From CAYOWQ01 sp964407695 (GTDB lineage: Bacteria > Planctomycetota > Phycisphaerae > Phycisphaerales > SM1A02): a stretch of DNA of 64,000 nucleotides. The position numbers were made by a program, and so were the translations under genes. Every line of letters starts with the position of its first letter. Position 1 is the stretch's first letter. The notes below the pieces were generated by a model, which made no database searches, was not told the DNA's origin, and was given only the letters and a program-made list of their open reading frames with translations. The stretch spans positions 62,001 to 126,000 of the forward strand of contig CAYOWQ010000012.1 of the NCBI GenBank assembly GCA_964407695.1. The letters are read 5' to 3'. Shown here one piece after another: positions 9,330 through 20,656 of this stretch.

Positions 9330-10691
9330 ATGAATTTCCAGAAGAGAATGCCGGCGCTTGCTGCGCTCGCGCTGAGCGGAACGTCGTTCATTGCGACCCT
9401 GTCTTCGGCAGGTGTGTGTCCGGGACGTGGCGATTGCTTTTCGTCCAACGGTTCCCCCGGTTGTAATGACACATCGTGCTGCAATGCTGTTTGCAGCATC
9501 GACGACTTCTGCTGCAGCGTGACATGGGACTCCATCTGTGCCGACGAAGCGTCAACCCTCTGTATCGGCTGCGGCCAGCCGGGCTCGGGGTCGTGCTTCG
9601 AGTCCGACGGCACACCGGGCTGCGACGATGCAGCCTGCTGCAACGCGGTCTGTGCCATCGACGGCTTCTGCTGCAGCACGAGCTGGGATTCACTCTGTGT
9701 TGGCGAGGCCGAGGACCTCTGCACCTGCGGCGGGTCGGATACCGGAAGCTGCTTCTCCTCCAACGGCACACCGTACTGCAACGACACTGCGTGCTGCAGC
9801 ATCGTCTGCGCAATCGACAGCTACTGCTGCTCCGTCAGTTGGGACAGCATTTGCGCCAATGAGGCCAATGACTTCTGTCTCGGGTGTGGCGGCGTGAGCG
9901 CCGGTGATTGCTTCGTGTCAAATGGAACCGTAGGTTGCAATGACGAGAGCTGCTGCAACGCGGTGTGCGCTGTTGATGACTTCTGCTGCGACACGTCATG
10001 GGACAGCATCTGTGCCGACGAAGCCCAGAGCCTCTGCGTCGGATGCGGCGCTGAAGGCTCCGGTTCGTGCTTCCAGTCCGACGCCACTCCAGGCTGCGAC
10101 AATGCGGAGTGCTGCAATGCCGTCTGTAACGTTGATGGCTGGTGCTGCAGCGTGAGTTGGGATTCAATCTGTGTCAATGAAGCTGAAGACATCTGTCTGA
10201 CCTGTGGCGGTGCCGGTTCAGGCTCCTGTTTCTCAGATGACGAGACTCCAGGCTGCAACGATGCGTCCTGTTGCAACGCCGTCTGCGATGCCGACGAATT
10301 CTGCTGCAGCGTGACCTGGGACAGCATCTGTGCCGACGAAGCCATGGATCTCTGCATTGGCTGCGGAGCCCCAGGCTCAGGTCCATGTGGAATGGCCAAC
10401 GGAACCCCCGGCTGCAAGAACGCCAATTGCTGCAATCTGGTCTGCAGCGTTGATCCCTTCTGCTGCAACACGCTGTGGGACGGAATTTGCGCCAACGAAG
10501 CCCAGCAGATGTGCGCCTGCCCCGAAGATCTCAACGGCGACAACCTCGTGAACGGCGCCGACCTCGGACTGCTCCTCGCCGATTGGAACGCCGGGGGCGG
10601 CAGCCCCGCAGACCTCAATGGCGACAACGCGGTGAACGGTGCAGACCTCGGACTGCTCCTCGCGGCATGGGGCCCCTGCTTCCCGATGTAA
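9330..10691 (+). CDS. Secreted Cys-rich seven-repeat protein with C-terminal dockerin-like repeats
   Basis: The protein has a signal peptide (about 28 residues), then seven tandem units of about 50 residues with ten cysteines each, then two calcium-loop-like repeats of the DLNGDN.VNGADLGLLLA.W type. Those C-terminal repeats resemble the dockerin-like tails found on many exported Phycisphaerae proteins. About 70 cysteines suggest a heavily disulfide-bonded extracellular or envelope product. The ATG at 9330 follows a GAGAGGAG ribosome-binding site about 5 nt away. A strong intrinsic terminator follows the stop by 30 nt, so the gene is monocistronic. The function is unknown: adhesion, scaffold assembly or surface armour are all possible. 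Confidence 0.88.
   Translation: MNFQKRMPALAALALSGTSFIATLSSAGVCPGRGDCFSSNGSPGCNDTSCCNAVCSIDDFCCSVTWDSICADEASTLCIGCGQPGSGSCFESDGTPGCDDAACCNAVCAIDGFCCSTSWDSLCVGEAEDLCTCGGSDTGSCFSSNGTPYCNDTACCSIVCAIDSYCCSVSWDSICANEANDFCLGCGGVSAGDCFVSNGTVGCNDESCCNAVCAVDDFCCDTSWDSICADEAQSLCVGCGAEGSGSCFQSDATPGCDNAECCNAVCNVDGWCCSVSWDSICVNEAEDICLTCGGAGSGSCFSDDETPGCNDASCCNAVCDADEFCCSVTWDSICADEAMDLCIGCGAPGSGPCGMANGTPGCKNANCCNLVCSVDPFCCNTLWDGICANEAQQMCACPEDLNGDNLVNGADLGLLLADWNAGGGSPADLNGDNAVNGADLGLLLAAWGPCFPM
9424..10520 (+). repeat. Seven tandem ~150-bp repeats encoding a 10-Cys module
   Basis: Each unit reads approximately G.CF.S.GTPGC.D..CCNAVC..D.FCCS..WDSIC..EA..LC..CG. The cysteine positions and the WDSIC..EA core are kept in all seven units, while the spacers vary. 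Unit 7 is the most diverged (GPCGMANG, LWDGIC). The nucleotide sequences have drifted enough that the array looks old and selected rather than freshly duplicated. Confidence 0.9.
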
Positions 10692-10720
10692 CTCGATCGC
10701 CTCCGCGATCGTCAACACCA

Positions 10721-10751
10721 GCCGGGTGTGCGAAAGCACACCCGGCTTTTT
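10721..10751 (+). terminator. Intrinsic terminator after the Cys-rich gene
   Basis: A perfect 10-bp stem, GCCGGGTGTG paired with CACACCCGGC, encloses a 6-nt loop (CGAAAG) and is followed by five T residues on the plus strand. It lies 30 nt downstream of the dockerin protein's stop. Read from the minus strand, downstream of gyrB, it lacks the T-tract, so it probably serves mainly the plus-strand gene. Confidence 0.93.
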
Positions 10752-10787
10752 CATGCCGATGCGTTCCAGGTTGCCCCCGACCCAACC

Positions 10788-13370
10788 TCACACATCCAGA
10801 TTCTTGACCTCCAGCGCGTGCTTCTCGATGTATGCCCGACGCTGCTCCACATTCTCGCCCATCAACGTGGCAAAAAGGCTGTCCGCCTCGCTCGCGGCCT
10901 CCCAGTTCACCCGAAGCAGGGTTCGCCGCGATGGATCCATCGTGGTTTCCCACAGCTGCTCCGGCTCCATCTCGCCCAGGCCTTTGAACCGCTTCGTCTC
11001 AATTCCTCGCCGACCGACCTCAAAGAGCGCCCGGGTGATGGACGGAATGCTCGGCGCCTCCACGACATCTTCCTTCTCACTTCCCGCCACCCATGCGTAC
11101 TTCGTCGGCAGCCGCTCGCCCGTCACCGCTTCCTCTTGCTCCAGGCCCCAGTCATCGATCGTCAGCCCGTGCTCCTGCAGCCGATCGAAAATCTTCTCCA
11201 TCTCCCGGTTCTCATGCAGTTCGCGAAGCGTGGCGGTGGCGCTGCCCTGTCCGTTCGTCGAGCCATTGAGGCCTTCCAGCACGAGGTTCTTTTCCTGAAC
11301 CACGGCCATGGCCTGCTCCTCCGACCACGCAATGGCCTCCCCGCCCTGCCACTGCACGTAATGCGTCGGCAATCGCCCGGCACCGGTCGGATCGTTCTGC
11401 CGCGATTCGAGGAGCGAAAGAAACGGCAATCCTCGCCGCTGCGAAACGGTCACCAATTCATCCAATCGCGCCAACGTGCGAAGCAGCCGCCGCAGGTCGT
11501 CTCCCTCGATCCTCCTCACGATGGTCCCAGCATCATCGCGAACCGCCAGCACCACGCTTCGCAGCGCCAGATCAGTCAGCGTATCCGCCATCTGCTTGTC
11601 GTTCAGAACATACTGCACGTTCTTCCCGCGGCTCACCTGATAGAGCGGCGGCTGCGCTACGAACACCTTTCCCGCTTTGATCAATTGCGGCATCTGCCGG
11701 AAAAAGAACGTCAGCAGCAGCGTGCGAATGTGCGACCCATCCACATCGGCGTCGGTCATGATAATGATGCGCCCATAGCGCAGCTTGGAGAGATCAAAAT
11801 CCTCGCCAATCCCGCATTGCAGCGCCTGGATCAGAATCCGGATCTCCTCGAACCCAAGAACCTTGTCCAGCCGCGCCTTCTCCACGTTGATCAGCTTGCC
11901 CCGAAGCGGCAGGATCGCCTGCGTCTCGTGATTGCGTCCGCCCTTGGCGCTGCCGCCTGCCGAATCACCCTCGACGAGAAACAGCTCCGTTTCATCCACG
12001 TTGTTCGATGAACAGTCCGCCAGCTTGTGCGGCATGCCGCCAGAATCCAGCGCTCCCTTGCGGCGAATGAGCTCCCGAGCCTTCCTTGCCGCCTCCCGCG
12101 CCTCCGCGGCCAGAATTGCCTTCTGACACAGTCGCTTGGCATCCGCCGGATGCTCCTCCAGCCACGCACCAAGCTGCTCGGAAATCGCCGCGGAGACAAA
12201 CCCCTCAACCTCTTCGTTCAGAAGCTTTTCCTTCGTCTGGTTGTTGAACTGCGGGTTCGAGAGCTTCACGCTCACCACCGCCGTCAATCCCTCTCGCAGG
12301 TCCTCGCCGCTGGGCGTCAGGTCCTTGAGCAGATTGTTTCGCTTGGCATAGGCATTGATCGTGCGGGTCAGCGCAGTCTTGAACCCCTGCACATGCGTGC
12401 CGCCATCCGGATTGAAGATGTTGTTGCCGAAAGCCAGAAGCAACTCATTGGTTGCGTCCGTGTACTGCATCGCAATATCGCAACGCAGGTTGGCGCCTTC
12501 CTCCTCACGGGAAATCGCCACCACCGGACCCACCACCGTCTTCGACGCATTCAGATGCTGCACATACCCCGCCAGACCCGTTTCATCACAATAAGTCTCA
12601 TCCCGCGTCTGCCCCGATGCATCCACGCGCTCATCCACCAGTCGAATCACGACGCCCGGATTCAAATACGCCAATTCCCGAAGCCGATGCTGCAGCGCCT
12701 CAAAGCGGAACTCCGTATCCGGGAAAATCTGCGTATCCGGCAGGAACGAAATCCGCGTTCCGCTCTTCTTGCCGCTGCGTTGATCCACCGGCCCCACCAC
12801 GTGCAACGCCTTGGTGATTTCGCCCCGCGCAAAACTGATCAGATACACCTTGCCGTTCTTGTGAACCTCCACCTCGGTCCACTCGCTGAGCGCGTTCACG
12901 CACTTCACGCCGACGCCGTGCAGTCCACCCGAAACCTTGTACACGTTGTCGTCAAACTTGCCGCCCGCGTGAACCTCCGTCAGGATCACTTCCACCGCCG
13001 GCCGCCCGTTGATCGCCGGATTCTCGTGCTTCATCGGATCAACCGGCATGCCGCGCCCGTCGTCCGACACCGTGCATGACCCATCAACCCCGATACGCAC
13101 CGTCACCGCGGTGGCATAGCCCGCCATCGCCTCGTCGATCGAATTGTCAACACACTCATACACCAGGTGATGCAGCGCGTTCAGACCCGTGCCGCCGACA
13201 TACATCCCGGGGCGCTTGCGAATCGCCTCCAATCCCTCCAGGACCTGGATCGTCTCGGCCGTATAGGTATCGCGCACCCCGCCATCTCCCCCTCGTCCGA
13301 CGGCGTCAGAGTCAATCATTTTGCTCGTTTCATTGGCGGAAGAGACTTCGATCGCGGATGGCTCAGCCAT
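10788..13370 (-). CDS. gyrB: DNA gyrase subunit B
   Basis: This is the ATPase/TOPRIM subunit of gyrase, which introduces negative supercoils. The GHKL ATPase shows ECVDNSIDEA (E72, N76), DDGRGMPVD and GGLHGVGVKCVNAL. The transducer domain follows, then TOPRIM motifs LVEGDSAGGSA and MTDADVDGSHI, and the C-terminal RFKGLGEM block. The 860 residues include a Pro/Gly-poor insertion of about 170 residues within the C-terminal half, as in several Gram-negative GyrB proteins, which explains the length above 650. A roughly 33-residue N-terminal extension precedes the conserved start. The ATG at 13370 has a GAGG site just upstream. gyrA is not in the window. Confidence 0.95.
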   Translation of the reverse strand: MAEPSAIEVSSANETSKMIDSDAVGRGGDGGVRDTYTAETIQVLEGLEAIRKRPGMYVGGTGLNALHHLVYECVDNSIDEAMAGYATAVTVRIGVDGSCTVSDDGRGMPVDPMKHENPAINGRPAVEVILTEVHAGGKFDDNVYKVSGGLHGVGVKCVNALSEWTEVEVHKNGKVYLISFARGEITKALHVVGPVDQRSGKKSGTRISFLPDTQIFPDTEFRFEALQHRLRELAYLNPGVVIRLVDERVDASGQTRDETYCDETGLAGYVQHLNASKTVVGPVVAISREEEGANLRCDIAMQYTDATNELLLAFGNNIFNPDGGTHVQGFKTALTRTINAYAKRNNLLKDLTPSGEDLREGLTAVVSVKLSNPQFNNQTKEKLLNEEVEGFVSAAISEQLGAWLEEHPADAKRLCQKAILAAEAREAARKARELIRRKGALDSGGMPHKLADCSSNNVDETELFLVEGDSAGGSAKGGRNHETQAILPLRGKLINVEKARLDKVLGFEEIRILIQALQCGIGEDFDLSKLRYGRIIIMTDADVDGSHIRTLLLTFFFRQMPQLIKAGKVFVAQPPLYQVSRGKNVQYVLNDKQMADTLTDLALRSVVLAVRDDAGTIVRRIEGDDLRRLLRTLARLDELVTVSQRRGLPFLSLLESRQNDPTGAGRLPTHYVQWQGGEAIAWSEEQAMAVVQEKNLVLEGLNGSTNGQGSATATLRELHENREMEKIFDRLQEHGLTIDDWGLEQEEAVTGERLPTKYAWVAGSEKEDVVEAPSIPSITRALFEVGRRGIETKRFKGLGEMEPEQLWETTMDPSRRTLLRVNWEAASEADSLFATLMGENVEQRRAYIEKHALEVKNLDV

Positions 13371-13458
13371 GGATCCTCACTGATGGGGACACTCCATCGT
13401 CCCAAGCCCCGAATCATAGCCGAATTCACCAAAATTTTCCACTCAAAAGGCTGCTATA

Positions 13459-13487
13459 ACGCCATATAAAACAACGATTTATGGCGT
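13459..13487. repeat. Inverted repeat in the gap upstream of gyrB
   Basis: The perfect 8-bp arms ACGCCATA and TATGGCGT are separated by 13 nt and lie between the DUF2237 stop and the gyrB start. No T-tract follows on the minus strand, so a classic terminator is doubtful. An operator or an mRNA 3'-end hairpin are alternatives. Confidence 0.5.
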
Positions 13488-13867
13488 CATTTTGCGTGGC
13501 TTTCAAGGTCCTTCAAACTCACGATTTTCAAAGCCGCTCGAGACGTCGCCTCCAACACCACTGGTGGTGCGCAATCAGCATCCAGCGCCTCCTTCCACCG
13601 CGCTGCACAAAGGCACCACCGATCCCCCGGCTTCAGTCCCGGAAATCCCCATTCCTCGTGAGGCGTCACCAGGTCGTTCCCCCGTGAAACCGAAAAAGCA
13701 AGGAACTCCTCAGTCATCACCGCACACACCGTGTGCTGACCCGGATCGCGCGCATCCCCCCGGCAGCACCCGTCGCGATGAAAACCGGTCATCGGCTTCG
13801 TCGAACAGATGGCCAGCACCCCGCCAAGCACATTGCGTTCCTGATTCTGGGTCGAGGTTGAGATCAT
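13487..13867 (-). CDS. DUF2237 family protein
   Basis: The 126-residue protein matches my recollection of DUF2237 closely. Conserved blocks are KPMTGFHRDGCC, HTVCAVMTEEFL, SRGNDL.TP, and GFPGLKPGDRWCLCAARW followed by APPVVLEAT. Several conserved Cys residues (in GCC, TVC and CLC) suggest metal binding or redox chemistry, but no biochemical role is established to my knowledge. It lies upstream of gyrB on the same strand with a 116-nt gap containing an inverted repeat, so co-transcription is uncertain. The start at 13867 has no strong ribosome-binding site. Confidence 0.87.
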   Translation of the reverse strand: MISTSTQNQERNVLGGVLAICSTKPMTGFHRDGCCRGDARDPGQHTVCAVMTEEFLAFSVSRGNDLVTPHEEWGFPGLKPGDRWCLCAARWKEALDADCAPPVVLEATSRAALKIVSLKDLESHAK

Positions 13868-14160
13868 GGCTGAGAACTCTGCACTGGGTGCGAATCGGGT
13901 CCAAGTGGATCGCTGGGTCGAATGAACATCGTATGCCTCTGACGACCTGACATCGCGCGAGCCGAATCAGGCATCAATCGCACTCGACTACATTGAACAC
14001 CACGAGCCTCCAGGAACGTGGCCGATTTGAGGCGCACCAGATTCGATACCACCGGAAATACTTTCAAATTTTCTTTCCCCGTACCACGGGCAATCCAGCC
14101 CGAGGCTGATGGAAATAGGCCGATTCGTGTGGCGCGCCTGTCGATTTTCGTCCAAGGGTA
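13868..14160. other. Spacer without a convincing gene
   Basis: These 293 bases lie between the DUF2237 start and the weak plus-strand frame at 14161. A minus-strand open frame crosses the region but has no recognisable motif and no good ribosome-binding site. I see no tRNA, terminator with a T-tract, or convincing promoter. The short A/T-rich stretch near 14060-14085 could hold a promoter element. Confidence 0.4.
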
Positions 14161-14470
14161 ATGACACACTTCACCAATCAACTTCACCTCCTCCAGGCCG
14201 CGGCCGTCGAAACCCTCGCCCGTCTCCTTGCCGGAAGACCCCTCTCCGACCACGCCGATTCAACGGAAAACCACAGGGTTCGCGAAACGGCCCGTCGAAC
14301 CGCCGCCGACATTCTCCGCATCACCCTGCGGCCGCCACGCAAGAGCGCACCCGCTCCTGACGGCGACTTTGTAGATCGCGAACCAGTCCCCGTGGCCGAG
14401 AACTCAGCTGCACCGGACGCGATCGAGACTCCCACGCCGCCTTCAGCATCCCCATCAATCGACGATCGCC

Positions 14471-17422
<2,952 letters not shown>

Positions 17423-17484
17423 GTCGTTCTCATAGGGAGTGCGTCAACCGCACCAATCCGCTCGAAATCATCTATCCAACCCCC

Positions 17485-17518
17485 CAAAACGCAAACGGCC
17501 CCGCTCTGGGCGAGGCCG
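17485..17518 (-). terminator. Probable weak terminator upstream of ileS
   Basis: On the minus strand a GC-rich hairpin (CGGCCTCGC / GCGGGGCCG, short loop) is followed by an interrupted T-rich run (TTTGCGTTTT). It would end transcription of the HEAT-like gene before ileS. Confidence 0.5.
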
Positions 17519-17662
17519 ATCAATCATCACCGATCGCGCTTCGCCCTAGCCAAGGCTTCGAATCGCAATCGAAATGGCCGCAACACGGTCCATCGGTCAG
17601 GAGCATAGCTGCAATCCCTGACGGGTCAATTCGGACAACCGCATCGCCGTCATGACGCCAGT

Positions 17663-18895
17663 TCAATCTGTCCCGTTCAAGCCCCAGGGAACCCTCAGCC
17701 AGTCCAGCGGAACCGCCAGTGGATCCTCGACCAGTTGGCTCAGTCGCGGCAACTTGGGCGGCCGGGGGGCGTCTCCCATCGGCCACGCCTTGAACTTCCA
17801 GACCAGGTAGGCCACAGCCGCATCGCGCTGGGCATCGCCGCTCTGGCCCATCGATTCGAGAACCGATGTCGCCGAGGCTCCGAACCCGGCAAGGGCATGG
17901 AACGCCATGATCCCATCTTCGGAAATGTCGTTCGACCCGAGGTGTTCGACGAGGATCGGCACCGCGGTACCGACCAACTCGGCCACGCCCCCTTCGCCGG
18001 CCACGACCGCACTGAGAAATCGCAATTGTCCATCCTGCGAGTTCATCCCCACCAGGAGAAATTCAGACGCCTCCTTCGCGTGCTTCGAAAGGTAATAAAG
18101 GCAGTCATTGGCGTTGCAGAGTTCCACTCGGCTTGCGGCCGGGTTTCTCGAATCGTCGGCCAACCCCTCGGCCGACACCCGCAGCAGGTCGCGCGAGGGC
18201 GACTCGCCGGCAATGGCCTGAAGAATCGACGCCGCATACTGGCGGAACTGCCAATCGTCAGACCGCAGGGCCGACTCAAGAGCGGCTACACCTCTCCCAC
18301 CGAACCCACGAAGGCGATCCGAAGCCGCCATGGCATTGAAATCAATGTCATCGTTGCGGAGATCGTTTACAACCAGCACGAGCGTCCGATCAATCTCTTC
18401 CTCTGTTAGTTCGAAATTGTCGAATCGGCGACGAGTCTCGCGCTTGACCGATCTGGGGGTGGCGGATTGCAAGACCTCTTCGATCTTCAGCAGCACCCCG
18501 GACGGCGCGGCGGCGACCAGCCGCGATTCCAGTTCTGGCGGCCAACACCACAGCGACAGAGCCGTCGCCGAAAGGACGATCGTCGCAACGCCGGCCATGG
18601 AGCGATGGGGTTGCCGACGGAGCCACCGCCGGTTGGAGTGCTTCCGGCCACACTCCGGGCAAAGGACCCCGCCGCGATCATCCTCAACCGCGCCGGAGAG
18701 GTCGTAGCCGCAGGGCCGGCGCATGGAGAGCCACGGGTTGAACCGCCCCCACCATCCTGATGGACGAGGGCCCAAGCAATACTTCCGCGGCCGACGACAC
18801 AGCCACGGGACTATCCAGATTCCTGCGCAGCAGACGCCGCCAACCAGCAGCGCCCCGATCAGCCATGTGTCCAGTTCCGCCACCACCAGGTTCAT
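17663..18895 (-). CDS. Membrane protein with zinc ribbon and HEAT-like repeats
   Basis: There is one N-terminal membrane segment (residues 10-32). A Cys4 zinc ribbon follows: the CGYDLSG...LCPECG pair (about residues 62-86) is a form often seen in planctomycete membrane proteins. A second membrane segment lies near residues 100-125. The C-terminal 250 residues are alpha-helical, with HEAT/Armadillo-like spacing (RGVAALESALRS, FLSAVVAGEGGVAELV), suggesting a protein-interaction surface. No catalytic motif was recognised. The start ATG at 18895 directly precedes the first membrane helix. The gene is not obviously in an operon; a hairpin separates it from ileS. Confidence 0.7.
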   Translation of the reverse strand: MNLVVAELDTWLIGALLVGGVCCAGIWIVPWLCRRPRKYCLGPRPSGWWGRFNPWLSMRRPCGYDLSGAVEDDRGGVLCPECGRKHSNRRWLRRQPHRSMAGVATIVLSATALSLWCWPPELESRLVAAAPSGVLLKIEEVLQSATPRSVKRETRRRFDNFELTEEEIDRTLVLVVNDLRNDDIDFNAMAASDRLRGFGGRGVAALESALRSDDWQFRQYAASILQAIAGESPSRDLLRVSAEGLADDSRNPAASRVELCNANDCLYYLSKHAKEASEFLLVGMNSQDGQLRFLSAVVAGEGGVAELVGTAVPILVEHLGSNDISEDGIMAFHALAGFGASATSVLESMGQSGDAQRDAAVAYLVWKFKAWPMGDAPRPPKLPRLSQLVEDPLAVPLDWLRVPWGLNGTD

Positions 18896-19043
18896 CGTAC
18901 CAACCCGAACAAGACCGCGAGAAAATCGTCGATTGCCCTAATTTTGCAGGCCAAAATGAAAAACGGCGCCGACGAATGTGCCGTCAACGCCGCGATCAGG
19001 GGAGACTTCAAGAAGCTGGCCTGTGACGGCCCGAACGTGCTTC

Positions 19044-19532
19044 TCAGTTTGCCGACACTTTCTCGGCATCGAGTCGAAGTTCATGGATCAGCCGCCGGCT
19101 GGCGCGACCCGCACGGAGCTGGCGCTGCACGATGTCGTAGACCCCCGCTCCGGACGTGTGCAGTGCTGCGGTTTCGTAGGCTTCGACATAAAGATCCTCG
19201 GCCCGCTCGGCTTCCAGGAGAGTGGTCCTGCGGTTGGGCTCCTGGATCGCGTGACGCAGATCCAGCCACCAGCGATACAAACAGCCGCTGATGCTGCGGC
19301 CGGAATCAGGCTCAGCGCCGCTGACCCTGACCCAGGCTCGGAGCTCCTCCATGAACCGTCGTCGTTCCTGAGCCAATCGCCGAAACAGGCTCGCCAGCTC
19401 GTTGGGCTGCACTTCCTCCGCAGCGAACTGAAATCCGGCCGCCGAATCCGCGTTGGCCGTGATGAGGTCTTGAACGATGGAGATTTCGTGAGGGGACAGT
19501 GAATGAGGCGTGGTGGTGAGAACAGTCATCAT
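19044..19532 (-). CDS. DUF2383 / PA2169-type four-helix-bundle protein
   Basis: The 162-residue all-helical protein shows the ferritin-like four-helix pattern of the PA2169 family: a long helix with LISIVQD-type spacing, then FQFAAEEV, LASLFRRLAQERRRF, LLEAERAEDLYVEAYE and a C-terminal amphipathic helix. Such proteins often sit with DUF1328, CsbD-like and entericidin-like genes in envelope- or osmotic-stress clusters, as here. An AAGGAG lies upstream of a tandem ATG-ATG; the first is used for the coordinates. The biochemical role is not known to me. Confidence 0.8.
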   Translation of the reverse strand: MMTVLTTTPHSLSPHEISIVQDLITANADSAAGFQFAAEEVQPNELASLFRRLAQERRRFMEELRAWVRVSGAEPDSGRSISGCLYRWWLDLRHAIQEPNRRTTLLEAERAEDLYVEAYETAALHTSGAGVYDIVQRQLRAGRASRRLIHELRLDAEKVSAN

Positions 19533-19625
19533 CGGCTCCTTGTTTCAGCCGGTCTTCGACGACTCCGACCGGGGGAGATGGCGGCTCCGCCGCCAGACGG
19601 ATGTGTGCCCCACGATGGTCCCTCC

Positions 19626-19814
19626 TCAGTGCGTGGCGTCATGAACGGCGTCGCCGATCTCATCCGCCGCATCATCGATGGCGTCGCCCGCGTTGTCGGC
19701 TGCGTCATCAACGGTTTCGCGGATGTCGTCGGCGACTTCGTTGTCGCAGCCGGGAAGAAACAGGAGACTTGCTCCGGCCGCAGCTCCGGCGACGAGAAAT
19801 TCTCTGGTGTGCAT
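19626..19814 (-). CDS. Small lipoprotein (62 aa) with an acidic amphipathic tail
   Basis: The peptide starts with MHTREFLVAGAAAG and reaches a lipobox, LFLPGC. After lipidation the mature part is only about 38 residues, made of a repeated D-D-A-A-D-x-x-x-D-A heptad-like pattern that should form an acidic amphipathic helix. The ATG at 19814 was chosen because it directly precedes the signal; an upstream frame adds 15 residues with no signal character. It resembles the entericidin-like protein further along in design, though not in sequence. It was found in a same-strand run of stress-type genes. Confidence 0.72.
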   Translation of the reverse strand: MHTREFLVAGAAAGASLLFLPGCDNEVADDIRETVDDAADNAGDAIDDAADEIGDAVHDATH

Positions 19815-19898
19815 GATGTTCGCTCCAACAGGTGTTTGATGGAATCCAATGGCATTCACGATGCGTCAGCGTCGTGAACGCCTTGACGGGTGTCGTGT

Positions 19899-20075
19899 CT
19901 ACACCGCAGGAGTCTTGCCTCGAATCAGCCCTGCGATCAGCGAGACCACAAAGAGCACGAGGAAAACGATAAAGAGAATCTTGGCGATTCCCGCGGCTCC
20001 GGCGGCCAGGCCGCCGAACCCGAAGAGTGCGGCGAGAAGCGCGATCACGAGGAATGCGAGTGCCCAACCAAGCAT
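19899..20075 (-). CDS. DUF1328 small membrane protein (58 aa)
   Basis: This two-helix hydrophobic protein begins MLGWALAFLVIALLAALFGFGG. It has the FGGLA(A)GAAGIAK turn and the FIVFLVLFVVSLI second helix typical of DUF1328 (YtjA-like) inner-membrane proteins. The AAAGGAGGT ribosome-binding site 6 nt upstream of the ATG is close to ideal, implying high expression. Members are commonly induced with entericidin-like lipoproteins under envelope stress. Location: cytoplasmic membrane. The gene is too short to stand out by length, but family features make it secure. Confidence 0.9.
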   Translation of the reverse strand: MLGWALAFLVIALLAALFGFGGLAAGAAGIAKILFIVFLVLFVVSLIAGLIRGKTPAV

Positions 20076-20221
20076 GAGAGACCTCCTTTGAGAACGAGTG
20101 GAGAGATCGAATCGTGTGTGAGACCGAGTTATCGTTTCTGATACATCTGTCTCGGGGTGTGTCTTGAATCAATCTTCGAGCGTGGCCCTGAGGCCAGGCT
20201 GAATTGCACATGAATTCGGGA

Positions 20222-20395
20222 TCAGTCCTTCGCGTCCCGCGCGGTGTCCGCGATGGCGTCGCCGGCAGCTTCGGTATCCTTGCCGACGCCTTCGATCGTG
20301 TTGCATCCGCTCAGCACCGTCCCGAGCATCGCGAGTCCGGCAAAGAGAAAGAAGACGGCGAGCACGTCGAGGACATGATTGTTTCTTGTCTGCAT
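20222..20395 (-). CDS. Entericidin-like small lipoprotein (57 aa)
   Basis: A hydrophobic signal (VLAVFFLFAGLAMLGTVLSGC) ends in a lipobox. It is followed by NTIEGVGKDTEAAGDAI, which matches the entericidin A/B hallmark CNT..G.GKD...AG.AI. The tail ends DTARDAKD. The ATG at 20393-20395 has GGAG 7 nt upstream; further upstream codons carry no signal. Entericidins are tiny membrane lipoproteins linked to stress or programmed lysis in enterics. Here the role is inferred only from the family and from the neighbouring DUF1328 and two-component genes. Confidence 0.87.
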   Translation of the reverse strand: MQTRNNHVLDVLAVFFLFAGLAMLGTVLSGCNTIEGVGKDTEAAGDAIADTARDAKD

Positions 20396-20529
20396 GTGGG
20401 TTCTCCAGGGTGTTCGGCGGCAAACTGTTCGCCACTCGCAGGAACTATCCGCCCTCAAACCCATCCCACCGTGAAGGATCCGTGAATCAGTGCTCATTCT
20501 TTGGGGGGGTGCGTTGAAGGGGGCCGGAA

Positions 20530-20543
20530 TGAAATGAATTTCA
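20530..20543. promoter_or_regulatory. 14-bp palindrome upstream of the two-component operon (copy 1)
   Basis: TGAAATGAATTTCA has perfect 6-bp arms with a 2-bp spacer. It lies in the divergent region between the entericidin-like gene and the response-regulator gene, about 114 nt before the latter's start. The identical 14-mer recurs at 22855. It is a candidate operator, possibly autoregulatory. Confidence 0.5.
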
Positions 20544-20656
20544 GAGTCGGCAGGTACTGTTTCATCTGAGGAATGAGCGGACTATGGTCATGGACGCGTA
20601 GGCCGTGACACGTGGTCCCTGGAACACCGCCCCGTCCTCACTCTTGGAGTTCAACC

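Noticed and set aside
9095..9802. N-terminal extension of SurE by about 236 codons
   Set aside because: The extension is the antisense of the Cys-rich repeat gene. SurE's conserved MKILLTNDDG start at 9094 fits the family length.
9388..9813. Arg/Cys-rich frames on both strands over the repeat array
   Set aside because: They repeat only because the underlying DNA is repetitive; signal peptide and dockerin tail support only the 9330-10691 frame.
12027..13079. Plus-strand open frame opposite gyrB
   Set aside because: It has His/Arg/Leu-rich composition and lies wholly within the conserved GyrB ATPase region; it is a shadow.
13864..14253. Minus-strand frame of 129 codons upstream of DUF2237
   Set aside because: It shows no motif, no ribosome-binding site and no support from neighbours.
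19580..19594. GGCGGC-TCC-GCCGCC hairpin downstream of the mini-lipoprotein
   Set aside because: It has no T-tract on either strand; short GC palindromes are expected at this base composition, so it was not called a terminator.
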